From Bdellovibrionaceae bacterium UBA6776 (GTDB lineage Bacteria > Bdellovibrionota > Bdellovibrionia > Bdellovibrionales > UBA1609): DNA of 64,000 nucleotides. Position 1 is the stretch's first letter; each line of letters opens with the position of its first letter. The stretch lies in assembly GCA_002453155.1 (NCBI GenBank), contig DKGG01000046.1, positions 1 to 64,000 of the forward strand, given 5' to 3'. Below the pieces are notes generated by a model, which did not search any database, was not told the DNA's origin, and saw only the letters and a program-made list of their open reading frames with translations. Below are positions 44,822 through 54,015 of the stretch, one piece after another. The position numbers and the translations under genes are program-made.

Positions 44822-45604
44822 CTATCGAATGGAATTGGGAACCCATGGAGCATTTCCTTCTTCCCACAACTCATTCAGATAAATCTTATCGCGAAGAGTG
44901 TCCATGCACTGCCAAAATCCTTCATGACGGTAAGACACCAATTGCCCATCTTTGGCCAAGTTCGCCAACGGAGCCTGTTCAAAAATGGTCAAATCACCGT
45001 CTTTCAGGTAATCAAAAACTTCCGGCTCCAAAACGAAAAATCCGCCATTGATCCAGCCCACACTGGCTTGAGGTTTTTCTTTGAATTCCACAACAAGATC
45101 CCCGTCAAAGATCATTTCACCGAAGCGAGCCGGTGGGCGCACGCCAGTGACCGTGGCCAATTTTCCATGGGATTTGTGAAAGCGAACCAAGGCCTCCAAA
45201 TCCACATTGCTCACACCATCTCCGTAAGTGAGCATAAAGGTTCCCTCTTTGTAAAGGTGGTCACGCATGCGCAAGATGCGACCTCCCGTCAAAGAGTCAT
45301 TTCCCGTGTCGATCAAATTGACCCGCCAATCACAAGGACCCGAGTTGAAGTGCTCCACCTTTCCCGAACTCAAATCAATGCGAAAGTCGGAATCTGTGGA
45401 GTAAAATCGCATAAAGTAATCTTTGATGTATTCCTGCTTGTAGCCCAGTGCCAAATAGAAATCCTTAAATCCAAAACTCGCGTAATGGTTCATGATGTGC
45501 CAGAGAATGGGGCGATCTCCCACTTCAATCATGGGCTTTGGACGCACATCTGTCTCTTCACTCAATCGAGTTCCTTTTCCGCCACACAGTATGATTGTAT
45601 TCAT
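44822..45604 (-). CDS. rfbF: glucose-1-phosphate cytidylyltransferase
   Basis: Makes CDP-glucose from glucose-1-phosphate and CTP. It opens with MNTIILCGGKGTRLSEETDV, followed by RPKPMIEVGDRPILWHIM and LTYGDGVSNVDL with the metal-binding Asp. Length of 260 matches RfbF. It is the first gene of a minus-strand operon with rfbG, deacetylase, MBOAT, SGNH and regulator. Confidence 0.95.
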   Translation of the reverse strand: MNTIILCGGKGTRLSEETDVRPKPMIEVGDRPILWHIMNHYASFGFKDFYLALGYKQEYIKDYFMRFYSTDSDFRIDLSSGKVEHFNSGPCDWRVNLIDTGNDSLTGGRILRMRDHLYKEGTFMLTYGDGVSNVDLEALVRFHKSHGKLATVTGVRPPARFGEMIFDGDLVVEFKEKPQASVGWINGGFFVLEPEVFDYLKDGDLTIFEQAPLANLAKDGQLVSYRHEGFWQCMDTLRDKIYLNELWEEGNAPWVPNSIR

Positions 45605-45649
45605 TTTGCCATCCTCTCTAAAGGTTTCAAATTCGATTCCATATTATTC

Positions 45650-47428
45650 TCAATGATTCAAAATCAGTTTCTGATTGAAAAACGTCTCTTTGTTTTCTGC
45701 CAATTCTTGCCAAGAGCCCTTTTCAAAAATATTTCCCTGATGGACCACCAAAATTTGGTCTGCCACTTTGACCGTTTCCAAGCGGTGCGCGATCAAAAGT
45801 ATGGTCAATTCCCTCTGGCTCTTCAACCGCTCTAATGTGTTCTTGATCAGCAATTCCGACTCTGAGTCCAAAGAGCTGGTGGCTTCGTCCAAAATCAAAA
45901 TCTCAGGCTTTCGAATCAGGGCTCGAACCAAAGCAATTCTTTGCCGTTGTCCGCCAGAGAGCTTACTGCCACGATCCCCCACCATAGTGTCCAATCCATT
46001 CTCCAGATCATAGACAAACTCCGCATGGCAAAGTTCAATGGCCTGTTTCATCTCTTGCTCGGACACACCCTCCTGGCCAAACAAAATGTTATTTCGAATG
46101 GTATCATGAAAAAGTAAAGTGTCCTGAGTGACGTAAGAAATTTTGGAGCGCCATGAATCCAAAGAAATTTCAGACAAAGACTTCCCATTGATTTTATAAA
46201 GACCACGGCCGATGGAATAAAACCCAATCAATAAATCCACCAAAGTGGTTTTACCCTGACCAGAGAGCCCAACAAAGGCCACCATCTCCCCTTTTTCGAT
46301 TTTTAAATTCAAATTGGAAAGAACCTTTTTCCCAGGGACATATTCAAATTCCACTTGGGACATTTCTAGGTTTTTAAACTCAGACAGGCTTTCCCCACCC
46401 TGCCGCTCTTTGACCTTTTCGCTTTCATTTAACATGTGAAAGACCTGACCCAGTCCAGGATAAGAAACAAATAGATTGTTTTTGATCCCCTGCATGGAGG
46501 TGTAAGAAGGGAGCAATCTTTGAAAGGCCACTAGAAACACAATCAAATCCGGAGAGGCCACACCCAAAAACTGACCGGCATACAAGACCGCACACAAAAT
46601 CAAAACTCCGATGGGGTTGGAAAAAATCTGAATGGCACCAGAAAGAAAGTAGGTTTGACTCCAGTTGGTTTGAAATTCTCCAATTTTTTGAAACAGGCGA
46701 CTTTGTAGAAACCCTTCATATCCGGCCGCCTTAATAAATTTAATCATAGAGAAGCTTTCAGAGAGATCCCCTTGAAGTTCTGCATTCAGTGCTGTGGCCT
46801 GAGAACCCACCCGTTCACACTCGGTGGTGATTCGGCGAAGGGGGTAAAAGAAAGCCAATCCTATTCCCAATGCAAGGGCTGTCAATGTGGGCGAAATATA
46901 AAGAGCAATAGAAACGTAGAGCAAAACGGAAAATCCAAAAGAGATCCACTGGGAAAGATAAAGAAAACTTAAAGAAGCTCGATTGGCTTCCGTCACGACG
47001 GAGCTGATCAAAACGCCCTGTCGGCTGCTTTGAAAAAATCCAAGATTGCCTTTCAAATAACTGCTGACCAATTTCTGCTGAAGCTCTTTCAAAACCAATC
47101 CAGAAGAATTGGAAATGTTTCTTTTTGAACCGTACATAACGGCTCCTCGAAAGATAAAAAGTCCAATCATGGACAGGAGCAACACCTCAATGCTTGGTTG
47201 GACGCCAAAGTACAAAAAAATCTTTTCAAGCCAAGCAAAGCTGGAATTGCCCTGGCCCTCTCCCAAGATTTGGTAGAACACAGGAACAATCAATGCCAGC
47301 CCAAAACCTTCCAGAAAATTTTCGAGAAAAAAGAGCAGACTGACTCTTAAAAAATAAAGTGGCTTCATGCGAAGCAAATCTTTCAAGATGTTCCACATGG
47401 ACAGGCGCTGACTGGACGGAAAACTCAA
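45650..47428 (-). CDS. ABC transporter, fused permease and ATPase (MsbA-like)
   Basis: A half-transporter of 592 residues with six N-terminal helices (to about residue 330) and a C-terminal ATPase. Walker A is GLSGQGKTT near residue 390, the signature LSGGQRQR near 490, and Walker B ILILDEATSS follows. It could flip a lipid-linked glycan or lipid A, and no Wzx-type flippase was seen in the window. TTG 47428 sits in the stop of the upstream TagF-like gene (TTGA) with GGAGG five bases before it, indicating translational coupling. Confidence 0.88.
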   Translation of the reverse strand: MSFPSSQRLSMWNILKDLLRMKPLYFLRVSLLFFLENFLEGFGLALIVPVFYQILGEGQGNSSFAWLEKIFLYFGVQPSIEVLLLSMIGLFIFRGAVMYGSKRNISNSSGLVLKELQQKLVSSYLKGNLGFFQSSRQGVLISSVVTEANRASLSFLYLSQWISFGFSVLLYVSIALYISPTLTALALGIGLAFFYPLRRITTECERVGSQATALNAELQGDLSESFSMIKFIKAAGYEGFLQSRLFQKIGEFQTNWSQTYFLSGAIQIFSNPIGVLILCAVLYAGQFLGVASPDLIVFLVAFQRLLPSYTSMQGIKNNLFVSYPGLGQVFHMLNESEKVKERQGGESLSEFKNLEMSQVEFEYVPGKKVLSNLNLKIEKGEMVAFVGLSGQGKTTLVDLLIGFYSIGRGLYKINGKSLSEISLDSWRSKISYVTQDTLLFHDTIRNNILFGQEGVSEQEMKQAIELCHAEFVYDLENGLDTMVGDRGSKLSGGQRQRIALVRALIRKPEILILDEATSSLDSESELLIKNTLERLKSQRELTILLIAHRLETVKVADQILVVHQGNIFEKGSWQELAENKETFFNQKLILNH

Positions 47429-48636
47429 TGGGGCCTCCGTTCCTGGATAAGTTGTTTTGCCATTTGAACCACTCTTCGAGAGTTTTCACCATCTTGATGT
47501 TGATGAAAAAATCCCAAAGAGGACTTCCGCGTCTCGCCATAATGGTCGGGATCTTTAATGGCCATCTCAATGGCTTCAAGCAAACTCTTTTCGTCCTTCA
47601 CCTTAACTCCAGGAGTGATTCGGTCTTCAAAATAATCAAAATAAAGCTCACGATCTTGAGAGGTGTATTTTTCCAAGTCGTAGCAGTAGAAGATCACCGG
47701 ACGCTGAAGATGAAGAAAGTCAATGTACACACTGGAATAGTCCGTAATAAGGACATCGGAAATTTTCAAAAGCTTTTGGGTTTCCACATCGTTGGTCAGA
47801 TGTACCACGGCATTTTCTGAGAGGCGCTCTTTCAAAATAGAGTTGTGGTCTTTTTGAAGAACCACAATCTTTTGTTCCGCCAAAGATTCTTGAGCCTCTG
47901 GATTTTTGTGGAAAATTTTGTAATTGAGACGTTTGTCCAAAGAGTCGCGAAAGGTGGGAAGATATCCTACAATTTTATGGTCCTTGAATTCCTCCAGCCC
48001 CAGCTCTTTTAAGATTTCATCTCTTTGATCCACAAAGTAAAACGCATCATCTCGAGGTTGGCCCGTCAAATACAGGCGAGGATTGTTAAAAGCTTCCATC
48101 ATAATCTGCTTAAAGCCTTCCGAGGTGTAAATGATGGCGTCGTACTCTTCCAACTCCACTCGCCCTCGAAACCATTCCAAAATGCGCATTTTCACGGACC
48201 GTTGATTGTAGCGCTCCATCATCTTGGGGCTTCCGTAAAAAATCTTTTTTAAGGGAACTCCATGCCACAAATGAACTTTGATAGAATTTCGTTTTGAAAA
48301 GTTTGGGATTTCATCGTGAAGTTCTCCACAGATAAAATACACCTGACCCCGAAGTCCCAACCAAAAGGCTTTCCATGTGTTGGGTCGAACCGTTTCCACT
48401 TCCAGATTTTTCAATTGCTGTTCCACTTCCGCAAAGGAAGTGACTGCCACCACGCGAACATGATCTTCATTTTGTTTTAAAAAGTTTAAGAGGTACCAAG
48501 AATTTCCCGAAAGACGAACGCCTCCGCCATCGTCCATTCCAATCAACCACAGGTGTGGATCCTTGGGGACCACCCATTCAAAAATGCGTATTAAAAAATT
48601 AAAGCCCGCAAGCTTTAGAAATTCAGAAATCTTCAT
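47425..48636 (-). CDS. CDP-glycerol:polyol-phosphate transferase family (TagB/TagF-like)
   Basis: A GT-B enzyme of 403 residues that transfers glycerol- or ribitol-phosphate from its CDP form. The family hallmarks are VHLWHGVPLKK, GQPRDDAFYF and the C-terminal LITDYSSVYIDF with nearby RPVIFYCYDLEKY. In Gram-positive bacteria this family builds teichoic acid; in Gram-negatives it occurs in capsule loci. It suggests a phosphodiester-linked polyol unit here. The nucleotidyltransferase and reductases at 17.5-24.6 kb could supply the donor. Confidence 0.9.
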   Translation of the reverse strand: MKISEFLKLAGFNFLIRIFEWVVPKDPHLWLIGMDDGGGVRLSGNSWYLLNFLKQNEDHVRVVAVTSFAEVEQQLKNLEVETVRPNTWKAFWLGLRGQVYFICGELHDEIPNFSKRNSIKVHLWHGVPLKKIFYGSPKMMERYNQRSVKMRILEWFRGRVELEEYDAIIYTSEGFKQIMMEAFNNPRLYLTGQPRDDAFYFVDQRDEILKELGLEEFKDHKIVGYLPTFRDSLDKRLNYKIFHKNPEAQESLAEQKIVVLQKDHNSILKERLSENAVVHLTNDVETQKLLKISDVLITDYSSVYIDFLHLQRPVIFYCYDLEKYTSQDRELYFDYFEDRITPGVKVKDEKSLLEAIEMAIKDPDHYGETRKSSLGFFHQHQDGENSRRVVQMAKQLIQERRPH

Positions 48637-48685
48637 AAGAATGATCCCTAAAGTTTTCTAATTTCACCTTTATTGTCAAATACTT

Positions 48686-49312
48686 ATGGCACCTTCAGAA
48701 AGAGTCCTGTCAACCAGACTCAGGCTGTCAAAAAATCTTGTGTCTGCACTCTCTATCTTGGTTTATAAAAAGAATATGCGCGAAAATGTCATTCCTAATT
48801 TTTTCACTCCGTGGATCCATAAAAAACAGGTCCAAAAGGCGCTTTTGACCCTAAATTTGCTGCTTGCCATCCATTTTTTGTACCGTTTCAATGAAATGAT
48901 TGAGGAGAATCGCTACGAAAAGCTCTATCACCTCAAGGTAGATCACCTTCAGGTGCTAGGCTTCCTTTTGCTCGATTATTATAAGAACTGTAAAGAGCTT
49001 CCTACGGAGCTTGGAGACGTGGATGAACTTCAAAGATGCATCACTTACCCCATCAAAAATCACAATGTGACGGACACCTATAACAAGCCACTCTATTACG
49101 TCCGAACGCCTCACGGAGCCATTGCGTCGCATTATGCCAACAACGCCCTGTTTAAATCAGAGACTTCCATCGATGCCACAGCCCTTTACGTGGATACGGA
49201 AAAAATGCGGGCTCAGATCGTCGTTTTATCAAGCCCGGTCATGGAATACTGCTGCCACTGGAAAGAGCCTGCACCGGTCAACTTCACAGGTCATCCTTCC
49301 CGTCCCAAATAA
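48686..49312 (+). CDS. hypothetical protein with a pseudopilin-like C-terminal domain
   Basis: A 208-residue protein not recognised as a whole. One membrane segment lies near residues 50-66. The soluble part contains LLLDYYKNCKELPTELGD and DTYNKPLYYV, echoing the C-terminal domain of GspG-type major pseudopilins, although the N-terminal prepilin cleavage motif is absent. It is the only plus-strand gene in an 18-kb minus-strand block, and its 3' end overlaps the next gene by 22 bases. The start is uncertain; ATG 48776 is an alternative. Function unknown. Confidence 0.6.
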   Translation: MAPSERVLSTRLRLSKNLVSALSILVYKKNMRENVIPNFFTPWIHKKQVQKALLTLNLLLAIHFLYRFNEMIEENRYEKLYHLKVDHLQVLGFLLLDYYKNCKELPTELGDVDELQRCITYPIKNHNVTDTYNKPLYYVRTPHGAIASHYANNALFKSETSIDATALYVDTEKMRAQIVVLSSPVMEYCCHWKEPAPVNFTGHPSRPK

Positions 49313-51135
49313 TTGGCAACGGTCTGAATCGGGTCTGGAAAATGGTCAAAGTCCACATAGGCCTTGGCAAATTCTCGAGGAACTCTTGAAATATTGCCCA
49401 ATGACCTTCCACCTGAAGAAATAACGTCTTCCACGCCATTTAGAAAACTTTCTTGATTGAAATAAGGATGCAAACATTCCAGGAGCAGGGGCCTTGCAGC
49501 CTCGCAGATTTCCACAGAGGTTTCGTCAAACAAGCACATCACCGGTTTGTTCAGGGCCAACAGCTCCAACAGTGAGGTGCTGGGAAGTTCAGAAATGAAC
49601 AGATCAAAATCTTCCACTCGGTCCAAGAGTTTTTCGCCAGAACCAATGGCCTCTATCTGAGGGTGGGAAAGAATCTTCTTTTCCAGAGGATAGGCCTTGT
49701 TTTCAATTCCGTATCCAAATTTAAAAGTAAATTTCACATTGGAACTTAAACCAGATTCCAGTCTTTCCAATAGCTGATAACGCAGGTTTACCAAACCGGA
49801 ATCATCCATTCGCCCCCACTTGAACAGGGCATTGTACACACCCGTTCCGGCGTAGATGTAACAAATTCGAAGGGGTTGATTACCTTTGAGGTCTGGATTT
49901 TCCGCACCTTTGCTCTTTTCAAGAAGATTGTGAAAATAAATGTCGCCAATGACTCCCACGGAACACTCGGGTCTTCCCGTTTGCTTTTTTGCGTACTCGA
50001 AATCCGCCTTCACCATTTGACTGTAAAGCAAAAAATGGCAGGAACTGTCGGAATGCATGCGCGCAGAAAACGGAGTGAAACCACTTCCTCGAACCACTCC
50101 TGTAGTTCCCCCGTGAAGCATAAAAAAGGATTTCCGCCCCAACCGCCTTAAAATTTCGTGCAGGATTTCCGTTTCAATGACGTAATAGGATGCAAAAACA
50201 AACTGAATGTTAAATTTAGAGATCAACTTCTGCGAAAGATCAAAAAGAGCAGAAATTTTCTCAGCATCATTTTCTAGGAACTTCTCTATCTCACAACTCA
50301 TCACGGAAACCATAGAAATTTCTTGGTACTTTGGCCCACTCGCTTGGGACTTCAAAATGAGGTGACGCATTTTTTCAGTGGGCACCGGCCTCTGAAAACG
50401 AGACCGTTTCCACGCAGAGTCTTCAAAAAACAAAACATTAAATCTTTGAGAAAGCCTTTTCAAGATCTGATCGTGATTCCAATCCACCATATGAACCAAG
50501 TAGAACGGCTTCGAATTGAAAAAAAATGAAATCCCAAAGACCGAAGTCAATAGCGAGGACCAACTCTTATAAGAAGTCTTTCCCAGAATCTTTTTTAGGA
50601 AAATTTTAAATAAAGAATTTTCGGTGTACCAGGACGGCGATGAAGCCTGTGGCAATGGAGATGGACCTTCATGAACCTTGACTTGAGGTGCCCATTGGCG
50701 AAAGACCTCCACCAAATTTAATGCTCCCACAGAAATGGAGCCGTAGAGATCTGAAAACTCAAAATGATCGAGCAAATACTTCAGCTTATCCAACTCATAG
50801 GCATAAAGAAAAAAAGGCAAACGCATCGAGTGTGTTTGACTCTGAAAGCAAAAGGAATTTTCACCCAGTTCCTCTTGAGCATTCTCTTCACAAAATTTGA
50901 TAAACTCTGGGAATACCTTGTATTTGTCATAGATAAAATCCGTGTTCACCGGACTGGAAATAAAATCCGAAAGCACAGAATAGGAAATTCCAGAACTCTT
51001 TAAGGAATGAACACCTTCTTCTGTCCAAGCCAAAACCAGAGAATCCTTGTCCATGTGATCTCGAAAAAAATCCAAGTCCTCGGAACTGGAAATCAAAAAA
51101 CATTTTTTCAAAGGTGAGGACTCAGATTCTGCCAT
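49291..51135 (-). CDS. large hypothetical protein, GT-B-like glycosyltransferase candidate
   Basis: A soluble protein of about 614 residues that I do not recognise. The C-terminal third contains ICYIYAGTGVYNA and ISELPSTSLLELLALNKPVM, the latter resembling the donor-binding end of GT-B and TagF-like enzymes (Asp/Glu-loop-Ser-Thr then a Leu-rich helix). The LHGGTTGV segment near residue 360 is like the acceptor-side WHG region. ATG 51135 is chosen; a TTG at 51147 is also possible. It follows the PIG-L deacetylase by a few bases in the operon. Confidence 0.6.
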   Translation of the reverse strand: MAESESSPLKKCFLISSSEDLDFFRDHMDKDSLVLAWTEEGVHSLKSSGISYSVLSDFISSPVNTDFIYDKYKVFPEFIKFCEENAQEELGENSFCFQSQTHSMRLPFFLYAYELDKLKYLLDHFEFSDLYGSISVGALNLVEVFRQWAPQVKVHEGPSPLPQASSPSWYTENSLFKIFLKKILGKTSYKSWSSLLTSVFGISFFFNSKPFYLVHMVDWNHDQILKRLSQRFNVLFFEDSAWKRSRFQRPVPTEKMRHLILKSQASGPKYQEISMVSVMSCEIEKFLENDAEKISALFDLSQKLISKFNIQFVFASYYVIETEILHEILRRLGRKSFFMLHGGTTGVVRGSGFTPFSARMHSDSSCHFLLYSQMVKADFEYAKKQTGRPECSVGVIGDIYFHNLLEKSKGAENPDLKGNQPLRICYIYAGTGVYNALFKWGRMDDSGLVNLRYQLLERLESGLSSNVKFTFKFGYGIENKAYPLEKKILSHPQIEAIGSGEKLLDRVEDFDLFISELPSTSLLELLALNKPVMCLFDETSVEICEAARPLLLECLHPYFNQESFLNGVEDVISSGGRSLGNISRVPREFAKAYVDFDHFPDPIQTVANYLGREG

Positions 51136-51136
51136 T

Positions 51137-51799
51137 TCAAGGCTCAATCACACGTTCAACAAAAAAAGCCTCTGCCGCATTCAATCCCGCTTGAGACCCT
51201 CGGACCGTGGCCAAAGCCTCCACCACTTTAAAACTGCGTGGATGAGGGGCTTCCCTCATTTCAGAGTCGTAACATTTCAGGGCTTCGAGCTTCGTCGAAA
51301 GGGTTTCTGAAATGTTCACAAAACAGTTGGGCACAAACTGAGACCGAGATTGAACAGAACTCCACTCGGTGCTGGAAGGAATTTCGAAAGTTAAAATCTT
51401 TCGAACAGAAGATCTGGGAACGCCGCGAAAAGCCGTCAATACGGCTTCATGGGCGACTCTGTGGTCCACATTTAAATCCGCATTGGAGTGGGTGTAAATC
51501 ACCTCCGGGTGGAAATCCTTCACTTCTTGCTCGATCTTTTGAATCACTTCCAGAAGGGGATACTGATCAAAGCGGTTGTCCGCAAAATCCAATGCGGAAA
51601 CTTTTTGAACTCCCAAAGTTTGACAGGCTTGGATCAATTGCTCCCGTCGAGCCTCCACTTTGGCACCCGGCCGTGAGGTTTCACCGTCACCCAGAGCCAA
51701 GACAAAGACTTCATCCCCGTCTTTGGCGTGTTTTGCCAAAGTTCCACCGCAGCCTAAAACTTCATCATCGGGATGCGCCACAACCACCAAAATTTTCAT
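51137..51799 (-). CDS. PIG-L family deacetylase
   Basis: A zinc-dependent N-deacetylase of 220 residues. AHPDDE at residues 8-13 and the later NVDHRVAHEA supply the metal ligands of the LmbE/PIG-L fold. Members remove acetyl groups from GlcNAc-type sugars; related enzymes act in nonulosonic acid and capsule pathways. It is encoded just after WbqC in the same operon. Likely cytoplasmic. Confidence 0.9.
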   Translation of the reverse strand: MKILVVVAHPDDEVLGCGGTLAKHAKDGDEVFVLALGDGETSRPGAKVEARREQLIQACQTLGVQKVSALDFADNRFDQYPLLEVIQKIEQEVKDFHPEVIYTHSNADLNVDHRVAHEAVLTAFRGVPRSSVRKILTFEIPSSTEWSSVQSRSQFVPNCFVNISETLSTKLEALKCYDSEMREAPHPRSFKVVEALATVRGSQAGLNAAEAFFVERVIEP

Positions 51800-51824
51800 G
51801 AATCCGTCCTTCCTGAAGCTTCAC

Positions 51825-52532
51825 TCATTCAAAGGGAATATTTTGTTTAAGGATATTGCCCGAAGTTAAAATGGACAATGAATTTGGCCCGCAATTAAAG
51901 ATTAAATCCAAAATGCTCATGTAGGGCAAAAACTCCCCATAGGCCTGTGGGTAAACCGGGTGTTGATAATCTTGAAAGTAAAACTTTAAGTTTTTAGCTC
52001 GATACTCTTCTAGAAGGACGTAATCTCTTCCATGAGCTCCAAAGACGATTTTGTTTGCCTCCAAAGCTTCCATCATTTGAAAGATTCCCTCATTTTTGGG
52101 CTGATCAATGGGAAGATCTGTGGATCGGATGAGCTTTACATTTAAACCTAAAATCTCAAGAAAGGTTTTCGTCATTTCAAAGACCAAATCTGAAAACTCC
52201 CCGTCATAGGATTCATAAAAGGGTCGAATCTGATCCATGTATTTTGAAAAATAAGGAGTTTTTCCGTAACAGGTTTCAAGACTTTTCAGATGCTGACGTT
52301 GCCAAGGTATCTGCGGATTGATTTTCAGCTTTGAAATCTGATCCTCTTCTCCTTTGAGAACTGGAACCGTCAACCACATGGGACCTTGGGAAGTTTTGAT
52401 TTTGTTTCGAGTTGTAAAATCCCTTTTCGAATGGGAGACATGCTCATAATAAACAAAGGTGTCGCAAAGACTGATTTTATGGAAGTAACCCAACCAAGGG
52501 AGGTAGGCCGGCTGATGGGCAGAGACAATCAT
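51825..52532 (-). CDS. WbqC family protein
   Basis: A 235-residue protein matching WbqC, a family found in O-antigen and capsule clusters and often annotated as glycine transferase or unknown. The start IVSAHQPAYLPWLGYFHKI is diagnostic, as are YYEHVSHSKRDF and WLTVPVLKG. Members are thought to help modify amino sugars with amino acids. The ATG overlaps the stop of the acyltransferase gene by four bases. Confidence 0.9.
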   Translation of the reverse strand: MIVSAHQPAYLPWLGYFHKISLCDTFVYYEHVSHSKRDFTTRNKIKTSQGPMWLTVPVLKGEEDQISKLKINPQIPWQRQHLKSLETCYGKTPYFSKYMDQIRPFYESYDGEFSDLVFEMTKTFLEILGLNVKLIRSTDLPIDQPKNEGIFQMMEALEANKIVFGAHGRDYVLLEEYRAKNLKFYFQDYQHPVYPQAYGEFLPYMSILDLIFNCGPNSLSILTSGNILKQNIPFE

Positions 52533-52966
52533 TGCCCCCTCACCTTCTCCTTGTAGTAACCTTCACGAACTTGCATGGGGTTTCCAAAAATCAAAGAATA
52601 CGGCGGAATTCGAACTCCATCCACCACACAGCCTGAAGCCACCACGGAATGCTCGCCAATGTGAGCCCCACCTTTGATCACCACATGACTTCCAACGAAG
52701 ACATTTTTCTCAAGGACGATGGGCTTTCGATCGATGTCTTTTGAAAGGCCAATGCAGCGTTTGTGAGAATCTGCGCTGTTGATAGAAACAAAAGAGGCAA
52801 TGTCGCAATGGTCCCCGATGCGAACTTCCACGCCTTTGGCATTCACAATAGAGTAACCCCCTATGTAAACGCCCTTACCGATCACTGGATCTCCATGAAT
52901 CCATGCGGTCGGATGAAAGTCGTTGTGGGGAATTCCAAGAATTTTGCGTCGCAACCACTTGATCAT
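52529..52966 (-). CDS. hexapeptide-repeat acyltransferase
   Basis: A left-handed parallel beta-helix protein of 145 residues. Repeats such as IGKGVYIGGYSIVN, VFVGSHVVIKGGAHIGEHSVV and the C-terminal IFGNPMQVREGYY are typical of small acetyltransferases that modify amino sugars. It would be a candidate for an N- or O-acetyl step, possibly replacing PseH, which is otherwise absent; PseH proper is a GNAT enzyme, so this is only a suggestion. It overlaps pseI and WbqC by a few bases. Confidence 0.85.
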   Translation of the reverse strand: MIKWLRRKILGIPHNDFHPTAWIHGDPVIGKGVYIGGYSIVNAKGVEVRIGDHCDIASFVSINSADSHKRCIGLSKDIDRKPIVLEKNVFVGSHVVIKGGAHIGEHSVVASGCVVDGVRIPPYSLIFGNPMQVREGYYKEKVRGQ

Positions 52967-54015
52967 GGACTGGTAAAATCCCCAAATTTCAACTGCTCAC
53001 CAGGCTCCAGGTCCCGCGCACAGGTCTTTCCGACAATTTCTTCCAAAAGAATGGGAGCCAATCCGGTGCCCGGTCTTTTTAAGGACAGATCTTCCACACG
53101 AAAGACCTCCCCTTTTGCGATGTTTTTCCCGGCAACAACACTTCGACGGGCAATCTTTCGCATCTCATACTCTTCCGGACTGGGAAACAGATCGCCCTTT
53201 CCCATGATGGTGGAAGACAATCGAATGTGATCCACATAGGCCTTCAGCTCTTCAGGATTTTCCGAGAACCAATGGTCTGGACCCGGAAGGTTTTTATCTA
53301 AAGTAAAATGCTTTTCAATGATCCGAGCGCCCAGTGCCACGGACAAAGAAGCCGCCATGTACCCTTGAGAATGATCTGAAAACCCCACCAACAAACCTGG
53401 AAATGTGCGCTTTAAACTTTCAATCCGTTTCAAATTGATGTCTTCCGGAGGTGTAGGATATTGAGAAATGCACAACAGCAAGGCCAGAGGATGGCCTTCG
53501 TAAAATCCCGCCGCTTGAAGACTCAAGTGAATTTCGGACAGGTCCGCCATTCCACAAGATAAAATCAAAGGCTTTCCGCAAGCGCGGTACTTTCGGATCA
53601 AAGGGATGTTGTTGAAATCATCAGATCCAATCTTGACCGCATCCATTCCCAATTCCAAAAGAAGTTCCAAGTCTGTGTAGTTTTGCGGAGTGGACAAAAA
53701 GTGGATTCCCACCTTCTTGCACTCCGCCTCCACCTTCACCCATTGTTCTTTTGAAAATTCATAACGGGTAAACAGATCTATCATGGACTCTGTCACTTCT
53801 TTGCCTTGGGACATATAAGTGTAGGTCAAATTTTTATCGTCAATCAGCTCTGAGACTTTGAAGGTTTGAAACTTAATGGCATTGGCTCCGCAGTCCTTTG
53901 CCACTTGAATCATCTCGAAAGCCTTTTCCAACTCACCATTGTGGTTGATTCCCGCCTCTGCAATCACAAAGGGTTCGGAACGCTCATTGATTTCAAAAGA
54001 CCCAACCTTAAACAT
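52963..54015 (-). CDS. pseI: pseudaminic acid/sialic acid synthase (NeuB family)
   Basis: Condenses a 2,4-diacetamido-hexose with phosphoenolpyruvate to a nine-carbon sugar acid. The N-terminal TIM barrel shows FVIAEAGINHNGEL, KFQTFKVSEL and IIEKHFTLDKNLPGPDH; the C-terminal SAF (antifreeze-like) domain lies about residues 285-350. Length of 350 is standard. ATG 54015 fits better than GTG 54018. Linkage with pseG and pseF favours pseudaminic acid over sialic acid, although by eye I cannot exclude a legionaminic acid synthase. Confidence 0.88.
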   Translation of the reverse strand: MFKVGSFEINERSEPFVIAEAGINHNGELEKAFEMIQVAKDCGANAIKFQTFKVSELIDDKNLTYTYMSQGKEVTESMIDLFTRYEFSKEQWVKVEAECKKVGIHFLSTPQNYTDLELLLELGMDAVKIGSDDFNNIPLIRKYRACGKPLILSCGMADLSEIHLSLQAAGFYEGHPLALLLCISQYPTPPEDINLKRIESLKRTFPGLLVGFSDHSQGYMAASLSVALGARIIEKHFTLDKNLPGPDHWFSENPEELKAYVDHIRLSSTIMGKGDLFPSPEEYEMRKIARRSVVAGKNIAKGEVFRVEDLSLKRPGTGLAPILLEEIVGKTCARDLEPGEQLKFGDFTSP

